Positions 23,872 through 34,968 of a stretch of 64,000 nt of DNA are shown here, in pieces. The position numbers and the translations under genes are program-made. The first letter of the stretch is position 1; each line of letters begins with the position of its first letter. The notes under the pieces were generated by a model that had not been told where the DNA came from, did not search any database, and was given only the letters and a program-made list of their open reading frames with translations. Source of the DNA: Nymphaea colorata (taxonomy: Eukaryota; Streptophyta; Magnoliopsida; Nymphaeales; Nymphaeaceae); NCBI RefSeq assembly GCF_008831285.2, contig NC_045147.1, positions 12,465,427 to 12,529,426 of the forward strand, given 5' to 3'.

Positions 23872-24530
23872 CTACTGCTGCTGCACATATTTTTCCAAAC
23901 GCCAAACGCCAAACGCCACATGCCAATTGATACACATGGTTAACCATATAATTTCTAGAACGGCAAGTCTAATGTGTCCAAGAGAACTTGTCACATCTAG
24001 AATGACGAAGAAAGAAGATGGCAGATATAATTTGTTGAGAAAGTTGGTCGTTCGAGCCACCATTGAAGGAAAAGCTGAAAGATAAGCATGCAGATAAAGA
24101 GGACGAAAGAATGAGGCTCGACCGTCCGCATCAACTTCATCAGCATTTGTCTTCCGAATGAATGTTGAAAGCTGCATCAATGGTTTGGCAACAAGGCGAT
24201 GCTGCCAAGTGCAGGCAGAGACGAGCGGAATATGCATCTTAATTTGCAGTGAAAACGAACAAGATAGATGAAAGGATACAGGAACCGATTGATTGGCCTC
24301 TTCAGTAAAAGGTAAGCTTGAAAGCAACCACGCATGGCCGGTTGGTTGCTGTCGGTTATCACTTTTGATTCCAATTTAATGGTCAAAGGATGAAGAGAAA
24401 CAGAAGTTTGGGGAGGGAGATGGTATAGGGAAAGAAAATTGCCTCCACTTAGACCCCATAATATTTTTCCATCATTATTTTCAGGTGGGCGGGCGAGATC
24501 CACCACCTGATAAACAGCCAAAACTTTCAT
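23872..24530 (-). other. Unidentified open frames, possible gene fragment
   Basis: Two overlapping minus-strand open frames (24530-24177, 117 residues; 24327-23872, 151 residues) lie in DNA of more even base composition than the surroundings. Neither shows a motif I recognise, and they are in different frames. They could be a frameshifted relic, an unrecognised exon pair, or chance. Confidence 0.2.
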
Positions 24531-24572
24531 CCAACCTTTTGTTTCGTTAGGAACCGTTTGATAATGGTAACC

Positions 24573-24985
24573 TTAGGGCTCCACACGAGCCGAGTTGAAC
24601 TCGAGTTGGGCCAGCTTGAGCTCGACTTGACTCAGAAAACTCAATTGAACTCGAGTTGAGCTCTGTAGAACAAGCTCGAACTCGACTCGTTTAACTCATT
24701 TATGTTAAACATGCCTTGTTTTTTCTGACTTGTTAACTCGATTAATTCGTTTAGTTGCTACTGGTTTAACTATTTCTCATTATAATTCAACATTTATATG
24801 TAGCCGAGCCGAGTCGAGTTTAAACAAGTTGAGTTCTTACAATTTCAACTCGAATCGTTTAATGTTTCGAGCATGCACTTGAACTCGAGCTTGACTCGTT
24901 TATAAACAAGTTGAGTTCGAGTCAAGTTTAGACGAGTAAGTTCAAGTCGAGCTCGAGCTCGCTGGATTCATTGTGCAACTCAAAG
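24573..24985. repeat. CTCGAG/GAGTTGAG-rich dispersed repeat, copy 2
   Basis: It starts near agggctccacacgagccgag and ends near gtcgagctcgagctcgctgg, with an AT-rich centre between CGAG-rich arms. It belongs to the same family as the repeats at 12975 and 44495. An agggctccacacgagccgag type terminus is typical of hAT-like non-autonomous elements; no target duplication was confirmed. Confidence 0.5.
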
Positions 24986-25539
24986 TAACATACTGTTATT
25001 GTTCCACGAATCTCTATCAAAAGATAGGATAAATTTATTAAATACAGCAACATGATGTTCCATGGGCCTAACCCACTTTTTGGGGGCACATTTATGTGAT
25101 AATTATTGTGTGTTACTGATGCCAAATTTCCCCTTCAACTAAGGCCTGCCCTATCATGATAAGTGTCTTGGGTATTAGCCCTGATGTTGTTCAACTTGTG
25201 TATTGGTGACCCTCTTTTACAATACAAAAAGTTAACACCTAGTGGTTTTGATAAAATGAGATGTACATATCATTCTATTATCAACCCAAGCTGTTGATTC
25301 TTTGATATGATAAGAAAAATACTTTACCAACTCTAAATCCCTTCCCGAGTCAGATTTGAAATTTATTTATTGAGATAGACTACTTGGTTAAGATTCAAAT
25401 GGTAAGCATCTGTTGGTACAATTCTTGAGGTAGTCCCCAATGTGTTCTATGAACTTGTTCTTGAGTGGTAACTCTAAGTTATGGTACATAAATGGAAAAA
25501 TAGAAGATACCTACTACTTCTAATCCCCCGTATGGAAAA

Positions 25540-25990
25540 TGGAAATCAGAAAATGATATGGTTTTGAGATGGATGCTGAGTTCTATGATCCCCAGAGATT
25601 GCAAAAAGTCTTGCATTTGAGAGCACTGCAAAAGAGATATGGGATGCAGTGAAGCAGGTGTGTAAAGAGCAATATAATTTGGCCCGAGTTTATGAGTTGA
25701 AGCAGGAAATGCATAATTTTAGTCGTGACGAAAAATAGTTTAGTTTGTATGTTGGGACGTCGCCTTCGATGTTTGATGAATTGCTACAATATCATCCTCC
25801 AACGGATATCTCAAAAATGTTTTGAAGAAGCTGCCAAGGATCTTTAAATTCCTTGCTGACGTTGGAGCTGATTATGAGCAGTTTTGAAGTCAGATTCTTG
25901 TGATTTCACCACTTTCACCATTCAACTCAGTTTGATCATTGATTCAACAAGAAGACACAAGGAGAAAGGTGATGAACCCTGCTTTGGAAA
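25540..25990 (+). pseudogene. Decayed Ty1/copia-type gag fragment
   Basis: One frame reads EIAKSLAFESTAKEIWDAVKQ and then ARVYELKQEMHNF, followed by a stop (TAG, near 25737), a DELLQYHPPTD block and later SLIQQEDTRRKVMNPAL. These match the order of copia gag (UBN2-type) motifs: the AKEIWD helix, the ELKQE motif and the QEExRR region. At least three in-frame stops or shifts are present, and no protease, integrase or reverse transcriptase follows. It is a dead retrotransposon fragment. Confidence 0.65.
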
Positions 25991-26171
25991 ATAAAGAAGA
26001 ACAGCTTGAGCAAATTCATGACTATGCAAGTTAATTTCAAGAAAGCATCACTAAGAGTTATGACATCATGTACATGTGAGCTAATTGGGATTAAATCATT
26101 GATAATTGACATGAATATCTCTGCAAAACAGCCTATGGAGTTGAAATTCAGCAATATGACAATTATATACT

Positions 26172-26335
26172 TCCAATGGCGGAGCCAGAATTTTTTTTTG
26201 GAGAGGCGTTGGTTCACAGGTTTCATATCTGAAGAAGCAGTTACATGTATAACAAAGTAAATATTAAACAATATTAATGTCAAAATGAAAGAAATTTGAG
26301 AAGCTGGCATGGTCAACTGCCCACACCAACCTATA
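26172..26335. repeat. GGCGGAGCCAG-type hAT-like element, truncated copy
   Basis: The left end aatggcggagccagaat and an internal agctggcatggtcaactgcc match the complete relatives at 43719 and 52883, but the right terminus (ctccgcca type) is absent. Confidence 0.5.
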
Positions 26336-26609
26336 TATGTATCTTGCTGATCCGTCTTCTGTGAGAGAACTAAACACATAAAAGTCAACTGCCATTTTGT
26401 TGTGAAAAGATTTGGAAAAAAGATTCACAACTCATGTTAGTGGCCATGACAAAATAATACAAGTAGACAAGTACCTAAAGGCCACTAGTCTCAACATGGC
26501 ACTGGAGAAGGAAACCCAAAAAAACAGCAGTTCCAATAAAGGGGATTGTTAGGAGGTAGGCTCCTGACCTTGTTATTAACAAAAAAAGGGGATATATACA
26601 AAAGATGCA

Positions 26610-26650
26610 TTGCATCATTTATATTAAATGTGTGTGTATATATATATATA

Positions 26651-26684
<34 letters not shown>

Positions 26685-26690
26685 ATGTTG
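26610..26690. repeat. (GT)n(TA)n microsatellite
   Basis: A gtgtgtg run leads into about 45 bases of (TA)n interrupted once by tctat. No relation to a named repeat could be established from the flanks. Confidence 0.8.
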
Positions 26691-27649
26691 GATCTTTGGA
26701 TTGTCACGATTCGATTTCCTTGCAAGTGTTTATAAAGTTTTTAAAATCAACATCTATAAAAAAATGTCAAAATTTGGTGATCTGAACTAAGTTCTTCTCA
26801 TCATTTGGGAGATATAATTGAAAGGTTGATATAAAACTAAATCACCCAAAGTAGATTGCAACTATGCAGTAAAAAAATGGTTGAAGTAACTTGTGGAATT
26901 CAATAAGCACTTCTACTATTTTTACCGAATATCAGCCTGGGCTGAAGGTAAGGATGTAAATAATTCCCATTTGGACAATTTAAGCACTTGAAAAATTGGA
27001 CACGCGCACGCACACATATATATGTATATATCAGGGTGCACCCAATGAACTATTAATTAGAAACAAATTTGTGATAGATAAAAACTTGTCTATGTATATT
27101 TTGGTTGACTATAAGTGGTGTGCTAATATATATTAAGCCAAGCTCTTGAGATGTCCAATAGATATATGTTCACACATCTTCTTTCAACCATTAAATTTTC
27201 AGTTCCAACAGATGTCGCAAATTTAGACAGATGGTGAGGCTCTCACAGAAACTAAGGTTTTGGACTTCTAATTGGTCAACAAGTAGGGAAAAAAATGTCG
27301 TGTCAAACCAAATTTCACAAGCATCAACTAAATGAAAGCCAAAAAATTCAATGACTGTTACAATATAAGTCATTTTCATCAATCTTTTCAGCCTCAGTTT
27401 CCACAAAACTCTCAAAAGCCATGCTTTCACTAATAAGCATAGATTTGTATCTCCTTTTTCTCTATTTTTCAAAGAATAATTATTATTAATGAGCTTTTGT
27501 TCAATAAAAAAAAAATATAGCCCTCTTAGTAGATAGATTAATTGGACTCATTATCAAGATAGGTCAGCCTTTCCAATGGCCGGTTGAATGAATATGATCA
27601 AAACAATGATATACAATAAGCAAATTAAGAAGAACTTTGTATTCTCATG

Positions 27650-27915
27650 AGCAAGAGGAGTATTTCATTTTATTAATAAAAGAGAACTGGAACCCCTACA
27701 AACCCCTTAGGGTACAGGACCTACTTTTGGTGCTTTTAGGTGACGCTTATATCTCACTTCAACTTACGTGTCAGTGTCGGTAACTCCTTTTACAGCACTA
27801 AAAATTGACACCCTAAGCATTCAAAACCAGAACCATAAGCATTCAAAACAGAACTAACCACCTACCTGCCTTCGCCCCAACCATTAGGCCAACCCCCTTG
27901 GGGACAAGGGATAAA
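27650..27915 (-). mobile_element. Candidate tRNA-derived SINE
   Basis: On the minus strand a RNA polymerase III A-box-like motif TTGGCCTAATGGTTGG (27892-27877) lies just inside the presumed 5' end (ccccaagggggttggcc). Downstream is a B-box-like but degenerate ggttctggttttgaatgc, present as two near-tandem copies. Size and layout suit a plant SINE, but no target duplication or clear tail was found. Confidence 0.35.
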
Positions 27916-28641
27916 TTCATATTCAATATTTAAAAAACAAAGAAATAGTGCAAGTGACTCACGCAGAACCCTTTTCCAGAATGAGAACTTGCACGCATTG
28001 GCATATCAATCCACACACTTCAGGCTCCATATGAAGTGCCACAACCGATGGCTTATGCTGGAAAGAGACTGCTGGGTTTGACCAATCCAACTGTTTTAAG
28101 TGCATTTTTTGTGTGACTGTGATATGAATCGATTTGTTTAAGTGCATGGGGTGAACTTTTTGATTTGAGATTAGGACTTTTGATGTTTCATAGAGTGAAT
28201 TGTTATCGATCATAACTGCACATATGTTAAATAACACTTTTTTAAAAAGTTGTCAGTTACAATCTTAGCAGTAGCAAATTAAAAGATGCGAGAGACTAGA
28301 TGGTGTAGCCCAAAGTTTCCTGTGTAGAAAATTCTTATATTAGTAGATAGTGAGTGAATATCAAAATAAAATGTAAAAAGAAAAGTCCTTTGACGATATG
28401 AAAGCGATGCTCCCTTTCATTGTCCTGTTCCTTTCACACCGTATATGAAGATCTACTCTTCTCATTGGCACTGTACTTTGTTTTATACCAGACAACTAAA
28501 AGAATTCTTTGCTGCAATACACCGGCATCCTAAAAGCAGTGGGATATTTGCTTTGTTAGTAGCATCACTTTTGTTGTTTCCAACCTGTGAATGGTCATTA
28601 TATAACTCTAAGCAAATAAGAGCCCTATTAATCCATAGAAA

Positions 28642-28656
28642 GGGGGGGGGGGGGGG
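28642..28656. repeat. G15 homopolymer
   Basis: Fifteen consecutive G residues in AT-rich DNA. Such runs are error-prone in sequencing, so the exact length is doubtful. Confidence 0.8.
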
Positions 28657-28924
28657 AATAACCTTCTTGCTCCATGAGTTGCTTGTAATTGCTTTGATAA
28701 TGTCCATTATATCATCACCAAAGTGCACATGTCCTTGATGTGGCTTATCAGAAACTATAATGTAAATGAGGACTTCTTGATCGGTCTTTCATTGCTTAAA
28801 CATATTTGTTTATTTGATGTTGCTGATTGTATATTTGCTTATTTGCACAAGCAGTCAATTGTTTAAACTTATTTCATGTAACTAAATTGTTTGATTTTCT
28901 TGTACTTCTATTTGTTAAACTTAG

Positions 28925-29750
28925 ATGAGTAGCCACCATGACAAACTACAGTGGGATGAAAATCAAGGGAAGTTTTTATTTGACATGATGTTAGAGTAAA
29001 CAAAGATTCCAGGAATGCAAACATCAGGTGGACTAAAAGAAACTGCTATGAAGGTGGTTGAACAAAAAATGATAGAAGCATATGGACCAATGTTTACATT
29101 AGAGAAAATTCGAAACAAGTTGAAAAGAGCAAAACCTGACTTACAACTGATGAAAGAGATGCTTACTGCTTCAGGATTTGGGTGGGACCTAGATAAAAAA
29201 AATTATACAAGCGGATGATAATGTGTGGAAAGAATATATACAAAAGTACCCAAATAGAAAAAAATATAAATTGTCAGCAACATGGAAATATTATGAGCAT
29301 GCAATAGAAATTTAGGGTTCTTCTACTGCATTGGGTGACAATAGGAGTGGCGTAGATAGTAGGCCACTAGATGATATACAAATAAATGTGGATGAGCAAG
29401 ATAAGAATGATTTTCAGTTACCTACTTCACCAATGGATAGCAATACTCATACTCAGGGAGAAACCTCTAACAGCATGAGGGAAAACAAAAGAGCGAGAAC
29501 CTCTACAACCATGAATGATGATACTTTTGAAACCATTGGTGAGTACATACGGCAACTTGTGGAAACCCAACCTGCAGCTATTTTGCAGAAGAGTGGAGCA
29601 ATTTTAAGAGATATGCATGCAAAAGGGGAAATAGATAATCATTTGTTTTTGAGATCAGTTGATTTACTCTCTAATTTTGATAAAGCAAATGCTTTTCTTA
29701 TGATGCCACGTGAGTTGCAGGTTACTTGGTTGCACATGCAGATTGGCTAA
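28925..29750 (+). pseudogene. Harbinger Myb/SANT-like DNA-binding gene, broken
   Basis: The start MSSHHDKLQWDENQGKFL and the following helices (LKETAMKVVEQKM, TLEKIRNKLKRAKPDL, GFGWDLDKK) match the Myb/SANT-like domain of plant Harbinger accessory proteins, which help transposase bind the element. Three lesions: an in-frame TAA at 28997-28999 where the family usually has Gln; one extra A in the A8 run at 29195-29202, which shifts the frame; and TAG at 29313-29315. Both stops could come from C-to-T change (CAA to TAA, CAG to TAG), as expected for methylated, silenced elements. The C-terminal part, from about 29331 to the stop at 29748-29750, is open and contains ETIGEYIRQLVETQPAAIL. Confidence 0.75.
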
Positions 29751-30000
29751 ACGGCAAGTAATGTTTGTAGCTAAGTATCATTATGGAGGTTTATGCATTA
29801 CTTTTGATATGTGTAATTGTTTGTAATTTGTGATATATAATAATTATTTGTAATAGTGTATTTTTGATGTTTTTAATTGTTTATAATTTGCGATATATAG
29901 TAAATTGCTATGAACTCATGCTTGCAATTATTTTTTATTTCACAATTCTTTGCAATTAAATAGTGTTTATTCTCATGAAATTTGTGTATTTATTATCAGG

Positions 30001-31533
30001 ATGGATGAAATATCCACAGTTATTTTTATTCTTCTTATGTGGTTGATGATGGAACGCTTGAAAGCTCAAAGTAGACCTACTAGAAATTTAGTACATACTA
30101 ATCGACTAGCAGGAGCCCAATTTGTGCATGACTGTATGCATGGACACCCAAGAAATTGTTTAGATCTATTGAGGGTGGATCAACGAACATATGCATTATT
30201 ATGCAATTTGCTAAAAATTAGGGAGTTATTGTGTGATGCAAGAGAAATCACAATTGAAGAACAGGCAGCGATGTTTCTCGTTACTTTGGGACATGATCAA
30301 CGAAATCGACGAACCCAATATGATTTTCAGCACTTAGGACAAACAATTAGTAAGTACTTCAACTTAGTTTTGAAAGCAATTCTTCGTATTGCACATGAAT
30401 ACGTGGGACGTAGAGATGATACTACACCAGCTCGAATTAGAGGAGATCCATGTTTCTTTCCATATTTTAAGGTAAACAACTATAATCCATAATAGATATA
30501 GTCAACATTTTTATTTATGGTAAAACATTTAGAATACTAACACATATTACGTATCAATAAGATTGTTTGGGAGCAATTGATGGTACACACATTCCAGTAT
30601 ATGTTCGAAGAGATGGCCAAAATCGTTGGCGAAATAGAAAAGGGTTTTTATCTCAAAATGTTTTAGCAGTGGTGGGATTCGATATGCGGTTTCACTACAT
30701 ACTAGCCGGTTGGGAAGGAAGTGCAACTGATGCAAGAGTATTGTATAGTGCATTGGAAGATAATCTTCATCCATTAGCAATTTCACATGGTAAGAAAATA
30801 AAGATTCATGATTTAAATTTACTATCATTAATTTAATTGTTTAACTGACAAAACACATATTGTTGATTATGAAATAGGTAAATATTATCTCGCTGATGCT
30901 GGATACCCAAATATTGTCGAATTATTAACTTCATATAGAAGATGTCGGTACCATCTATCAGAGTTTAATGTGTCTGGATCTAGGCAAATTGAGACAAAAG
31001 AAGAATTGTACAACTATAGACATTCATCTTTGCGCACTACTGTGGAGAGAGTATTTGGTTTGCTTAAGGCAAGGTTTTCGATTTTGAAGAATCATGTGTC
31101 ATATCCAATATCCACTCAAGTTAAAATTGTACAAGCAACATGTGTTCTTCATAATTTTATAATCAACCACAATCCAAATGCTGAACAATTTCCTTCTGAT
31201 GATATAAATGATAGTGAAGTAAGTGAAATTATAAATGATGATGAAAATACTGAACAAACGCAAATACGTGGTAGCAACAATGAACTTCGTGAGCAGATTA
31301 CTTCAACAATGTGGAATGATTATGTTTCAAGTAAGATATTGATTGTGTAACATTCTCATTATATTATATGTCATTGTTTTAATTATACTTGATTATTTTA
31401 ATACTTTATGGTGATAACCTAATTATTTGTTTGTCTTTTTAATTTTTGAAATGCAGACGGTGATGCATCTTCTCAAGTATTGCATGACTTCGATGGGAAG
31501 AGTAGTGTGCATGACAGAAGACTAGTTATTTAG
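30001..31533 (+). pseudogene. PIF/Harbinger (HARBI1-like) DDE transposase gene, near-intact
   Basis: The transposase cuts and joins the element ends at TTA/TAA targets. Apparent exons: 30001-30471, about 30562-30789, 30878-31330, 31457-31533 (TAG). The catalytic triad is visible: Asp in GAIDGTHI, Asp in GSATDARVL, Glu in TTVERVFGLLK. LADAGYP and VLHNFII are also family motifs. Introns 2 and 3 splice in frame with GT..AG. Intron 1 does not: exon 1 ends in phase 0 (..YFK, donor gtaaac) but the only nearby acceptor (caataag) leaves the GAIDG frame short of one base, and TAA sits just before. This looks like a one-base loss at the acceptor. Otherwise the open frames are long, suggesting recent decay. 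Confidence 0.8.
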
Positions 31534-32155
31534 CAAGCTGTCATGGTTGTATTTTACTTTTACAGTCGATGTAATAATCCCTGCTTCATCTATCGGATAC
31601 TTTTGTAATTGTTCGATACTTAATACTTGTTAACATTGATAAGAAAAATTGTGAGATGTTCATTTTTGTACTATGGCATTCAGGAAGAATGATTCATTTT
31701 ATATTTAATTGAAAGCTTTTCCTGCTTGAACTGTAAAGATATTTGAAGAGATGTCATGTTGTGGCTAAGAGACCCGCCAGATCTCTTTCTTTTCATCACA
31801 TTCTTCTTGTGAAAGTGTCAACTGTTCTTCCAGTTTTTCATAAAAGCTTTGTTACAACTGTGGTTGTGACATTCTGAACTGGTTCCTGTGTATTTAATTA
31901 AATGTATGCTTTTACTCTTTACAAGAAGAGTTCATTTGAAATGAAGGGTACACGCTCTTACATTATTTGAACATGTTCCTTCCAATATGATGTGAATGCT
32001 TCTCCCTTTGTTCACTGGCGTTTTGTATTGCTTCCTGATAAAAGTCTTTACGTTTTTTGTTTTTTCTTATTTATTGTTGATGAAGTTGTACTTGTAAATA
32101 AAATATTCTATGGAAATAGATACAAGAGATATTGAAATTGAAGGTTTCTTTCAGT

Positions 32156-32385
32156 ACAAACGTCAGACAGGACGGACAGAACGGATAGATCAGACAAGAC
32201 AAAAACAAACGTCAGACAGGACGGACAAAATAGACACACACGAGACAAACGCCGGACAAGAAGGACATAGTGTTCTGTTCCTAAAATCATCAAACGGTGG
32301 ACAAAGAACACCATTGTCCATGAGGACAGGACAGTGGTGTAATGGACAGGACGTCATGTCTGTCCTGTCCCAATGGACAGCAATC
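32156..32385. repeat. Subterminal GGACAGGA/TGTCC repeats of the Harbinger element
   Basis: A 21 bp unit aaacgtcagacaggacggac occurs twice (about 32159 and 32208), followed by many ggacagga and tgtcctgtcc motifs in both orientations up to the candidate terminus. Dense subterminal repeats are typical transposase or accessory-protein binding zones. Confidence 0.6.
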
Positions 32386-32427
32386 AAACGACCTCTTAAG
32401 TTTTATGTACGTTGAACACACATTCAG

Positions 32428-32735
32428 GCAACGTTTGATAGCCTCAGAATCTCAGATCCGAGGCTACTACGGATTTTAAGCACATGGATCTGTAGTCAGA
32501 TCCCTCCCTCTCGGACCACAAATCCACGGGTTTTACAACGTAAGACAGACTTGAGATCCATAATTGATAAATTTATCCATTGTTCGGGTCAGAATTAGCT
32601 GTACTGAGCAGGTTCGTATCACAACACTTGATTTTGGTCATACAATAATGGGATGCATGTTTAATTTGAGGGGTGTCAATTCAGATACACAATAATATAC
32701 ACATCTAAATTTCACCCTGGCACCAAACAAATTTG
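32428..32735. repeat. Possible small MITE next to the Harbinger end
   Basis: The left end reads ggcaacgtttgatagcctca and the reverse of about 32735 reads tttgtttggtgccagggtga, a weak inverted match around GTTTG and GCC. No target duplication was confirmed. Confidence 0.25.
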
Positions 32736-32939
32736 AAAAGCTATTTTATTAAAGTTGTTTCTGGAACACCTTTGATCAAATTACATGCACATGGATCTAA
32801 GTTTGCATGAATGCAAAGAGAACCAGGTTAGTTCGTGCCTACTAGTTCCATTTCTCGACTCGGACCAAGTTTGCCCAGACTTAGAAGTTGAAGTCCAGTC
32901 CTTCTGGGGATTAAGTTAATACTTAAATTGTAGAGCAAT

Positions 32940-33310
32940 TGATAGGTCGGTAGAGATATCAATATATCCAATTTCAATCGGATATCTGACAGAACTGATC
33001 TGAAAAAGTCTGATACGAAAATATCTGATTAAGGAACCATATCTGATTCGGATTTAAAAAAGGACATCCGATCGAATTTGGATTCAGATTCAAATTGAAT
33101 TTGGACATGGTTTGGATTTATTTTTAAACAAATATCATATCTAATGATCTTACATTTTAAAAATTGGCAAAGGTTCAAAATTCGGATTCAGATTCGGATA
33201 TGACTTTTCTTTATTCATATTCAAATTTGAATTCGAATCCGAAAAGCAGATATAGTTAAGGACATATCTGATTCTAATATGATCCATTGGCATCCATATA
33301 GGTCGCTCAC
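32940..33310. repeat. GGATATCCGAAT/GATTCGGAT-rich dispersed repeat
   Basis: Variants of ggatatctgattcggattt alternate in both orientations around an AT-rich centre, the style of small dispersed DNA-transposon remnants in plants. Boundaries and class are uncertain. Confidence 0.4.
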
Positions 33311-33949
33311 CTGATACATGTAGTGGTGGAGCCAAAAGTTGAAGCCAACGAGCTGGACACTTGTATGTAAATGTCTAATTGGGAGGAGGTGGAAGGACAA
33401 TGTCCTATGTACTTAAATGAATTTTGGGCAAGTCAGGAGGAGCCTGTACCTACTTCTGCCTCCTCTTTTTTTTAAAAAAGCTTATGTTGGTCCGGCCCAG
33501 GACCCATATGATGTCTATCTGTGTTGAATTGTAATATATATTTAGGGTTTAAGCCAGATCAAAGCAAGACCACTGTATAGAATTTAATATGTGAAGTTTA
33601 GAGTTTCGTTCTTGGTGAGAGCGTGTCAACATACCAGTATTTGGACATGTCAAGACCCACAAAACAGCTCTAAAGGGAAGGGGGAAGGAGAGGGCTTCGG
33701 CATTCATTCGGGTGGTGGGATTAGCCTCTCACTCGCCCTAAACTTCTCTTCCTCCAAACCGTGCACCCAGTTAAGAAAGAAATGGAGCCATAAGTATCCG
33801 GGAAGGGGTGTCCTTATTCTCAACGCATTTCTTTAGACAAAGATTCTTGCTTCTTTAATATCTTTAGTGATTCCTATACCTGTGATGTTCCTCGAATTAT
33901 TGACAAGCAGTGGTCTGATTAGACCTGATCCATAATGCATTAATTTTTT

Positions 33950-33954
33950 AAGCG

Positions 33955-34017
<63 letters not shown>

Positions 34018-34110
34018 CGTATCCTTGTGTCCATATTTCGAGAGAGGGAGTTACCAGTATGCAATTCACTATGCCTGTGCCCATGCCAGTATCCATGTGA
34101 CTTAGGATAA
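33950..34110 (-). repeat. GGTAC-type repeat with (TA)n, third copy (reverse)
   Basis: Read on the minus strand it starts ctaagtcacatggatactgg, passes through a GGCATGGGCACAGG section, and reaches an A-tract and a (TA)n run (33957-34001). The opening ctaagtcacatgg is shared with the copy at 57249. Confidence 0.55.
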
Positions 34111-34924
34111 AAACAATCTCAGAGAAAAAATGCAACCGAGATCTTCTTTTGCACCATTAATTTGAAAAACAAACGGAAATATAACTTAAATGCAGATAAA
34201 CTGAGATTTCATTAATGACGTTCAACTTTTCCCCTAAGCTGTCATGCACCTAGCAAAGCAAGGATTCGAATTAATGAAATTAAAGTAGGCCAATAGCTTT
34301 TGCTAGCCCTGGGTTCGGGCTGGGTCAGACTCTTGTGGGCTCGGATCAATCGCTAATCTGCTTCTACAGATCAACAAATAGGACTTACCATTATATGGTT
34401 CCAAATTAGACCTATTGATTGGTTCTTTTAATGTACGGGGAACAATAGAATAAAGAGTGCGCTATGAAGCTTGGCTGATGGTATGGCATTTATCAACGAA
34501 AAAAATATATAGTTTCAAAAGCGACCACTAAAGCCACTTAGATTCACATGAAAAGCAAGTAAAAATGGCATGACCGCCTAATTTGATACCAGTACTCATA
34601 TCCTCAGATTTTCACATTGAATTGCTTGAACATAAGGAGTTGGTGGAGTGATCATAAATCACTCTCTTTAAAGTTTATCTCCAACAAGTTAGCACCTGAT
34701 GGTCAGAAATGCATGGAATGTAGAAACCTTAACCTTCTTCATCTTGAATTACTTGAGTCCAGTTCTAGCGAAATGGGTAGATCTCTAGAGACGAGAAGCC
34801 TACAAAAAGGAAATTCATTAAGAAGATTGAGTGAAAAGTAGTCACAAATAACATCAAAAAGTCAGTTCAAAATAAAAGAAAGCAAAGTTAATAAAAAGCA
34901 ACTAACCAAAGAAAAAAACAAGGG

Positions 34925-34968
<44 letters not shown>

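Larger units (their letters stand above)
28925..32395 (+). mobile_element. PIF/Harbinger DNA transposon, decaying
   Basis: Two genes typical of plant PIF/Harbinger elements lie in tandem on one strand: a Myb/SANT-like DNA-binding gene (28925-29750) and a DDE transposase gene (30001-31533). A candidate right terminus lies at 32395, where the sequence ends caatcaaacgacctc followed by TTA (32396-32398), the family's preferred target. Subterminal DNA (32156-32385) is full of ggacagga/tgtcctgtcc repeats in both orientations, as expected for transposase binding sites. The matching left terminus was not found before 28925, so the 5' end may be truncated or diverged. Both genes carry defects, so this copy is probably not autonomous. 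Confidence 0.8.

Noticed and set aside
29015-29218. Separate small gene of 67 residues
   Set aside because: It is the middle part of the broken Harbinger Myb/SANT-like gene between a premature stop and a one-base frameshift.
28921-32398. A new defence or regulatory gene cluster
   Set aside because: The DDE residues, Myb/SANT-like partner and TTA target identify it as an ordinary PIF/Harbinger transposon.
32108-32415. Open frames on both strands with Arg/Thr or Cys/Leu repeats
   Set aside because: They come from the ggacagga subterminal repeats of the Harbinger element.
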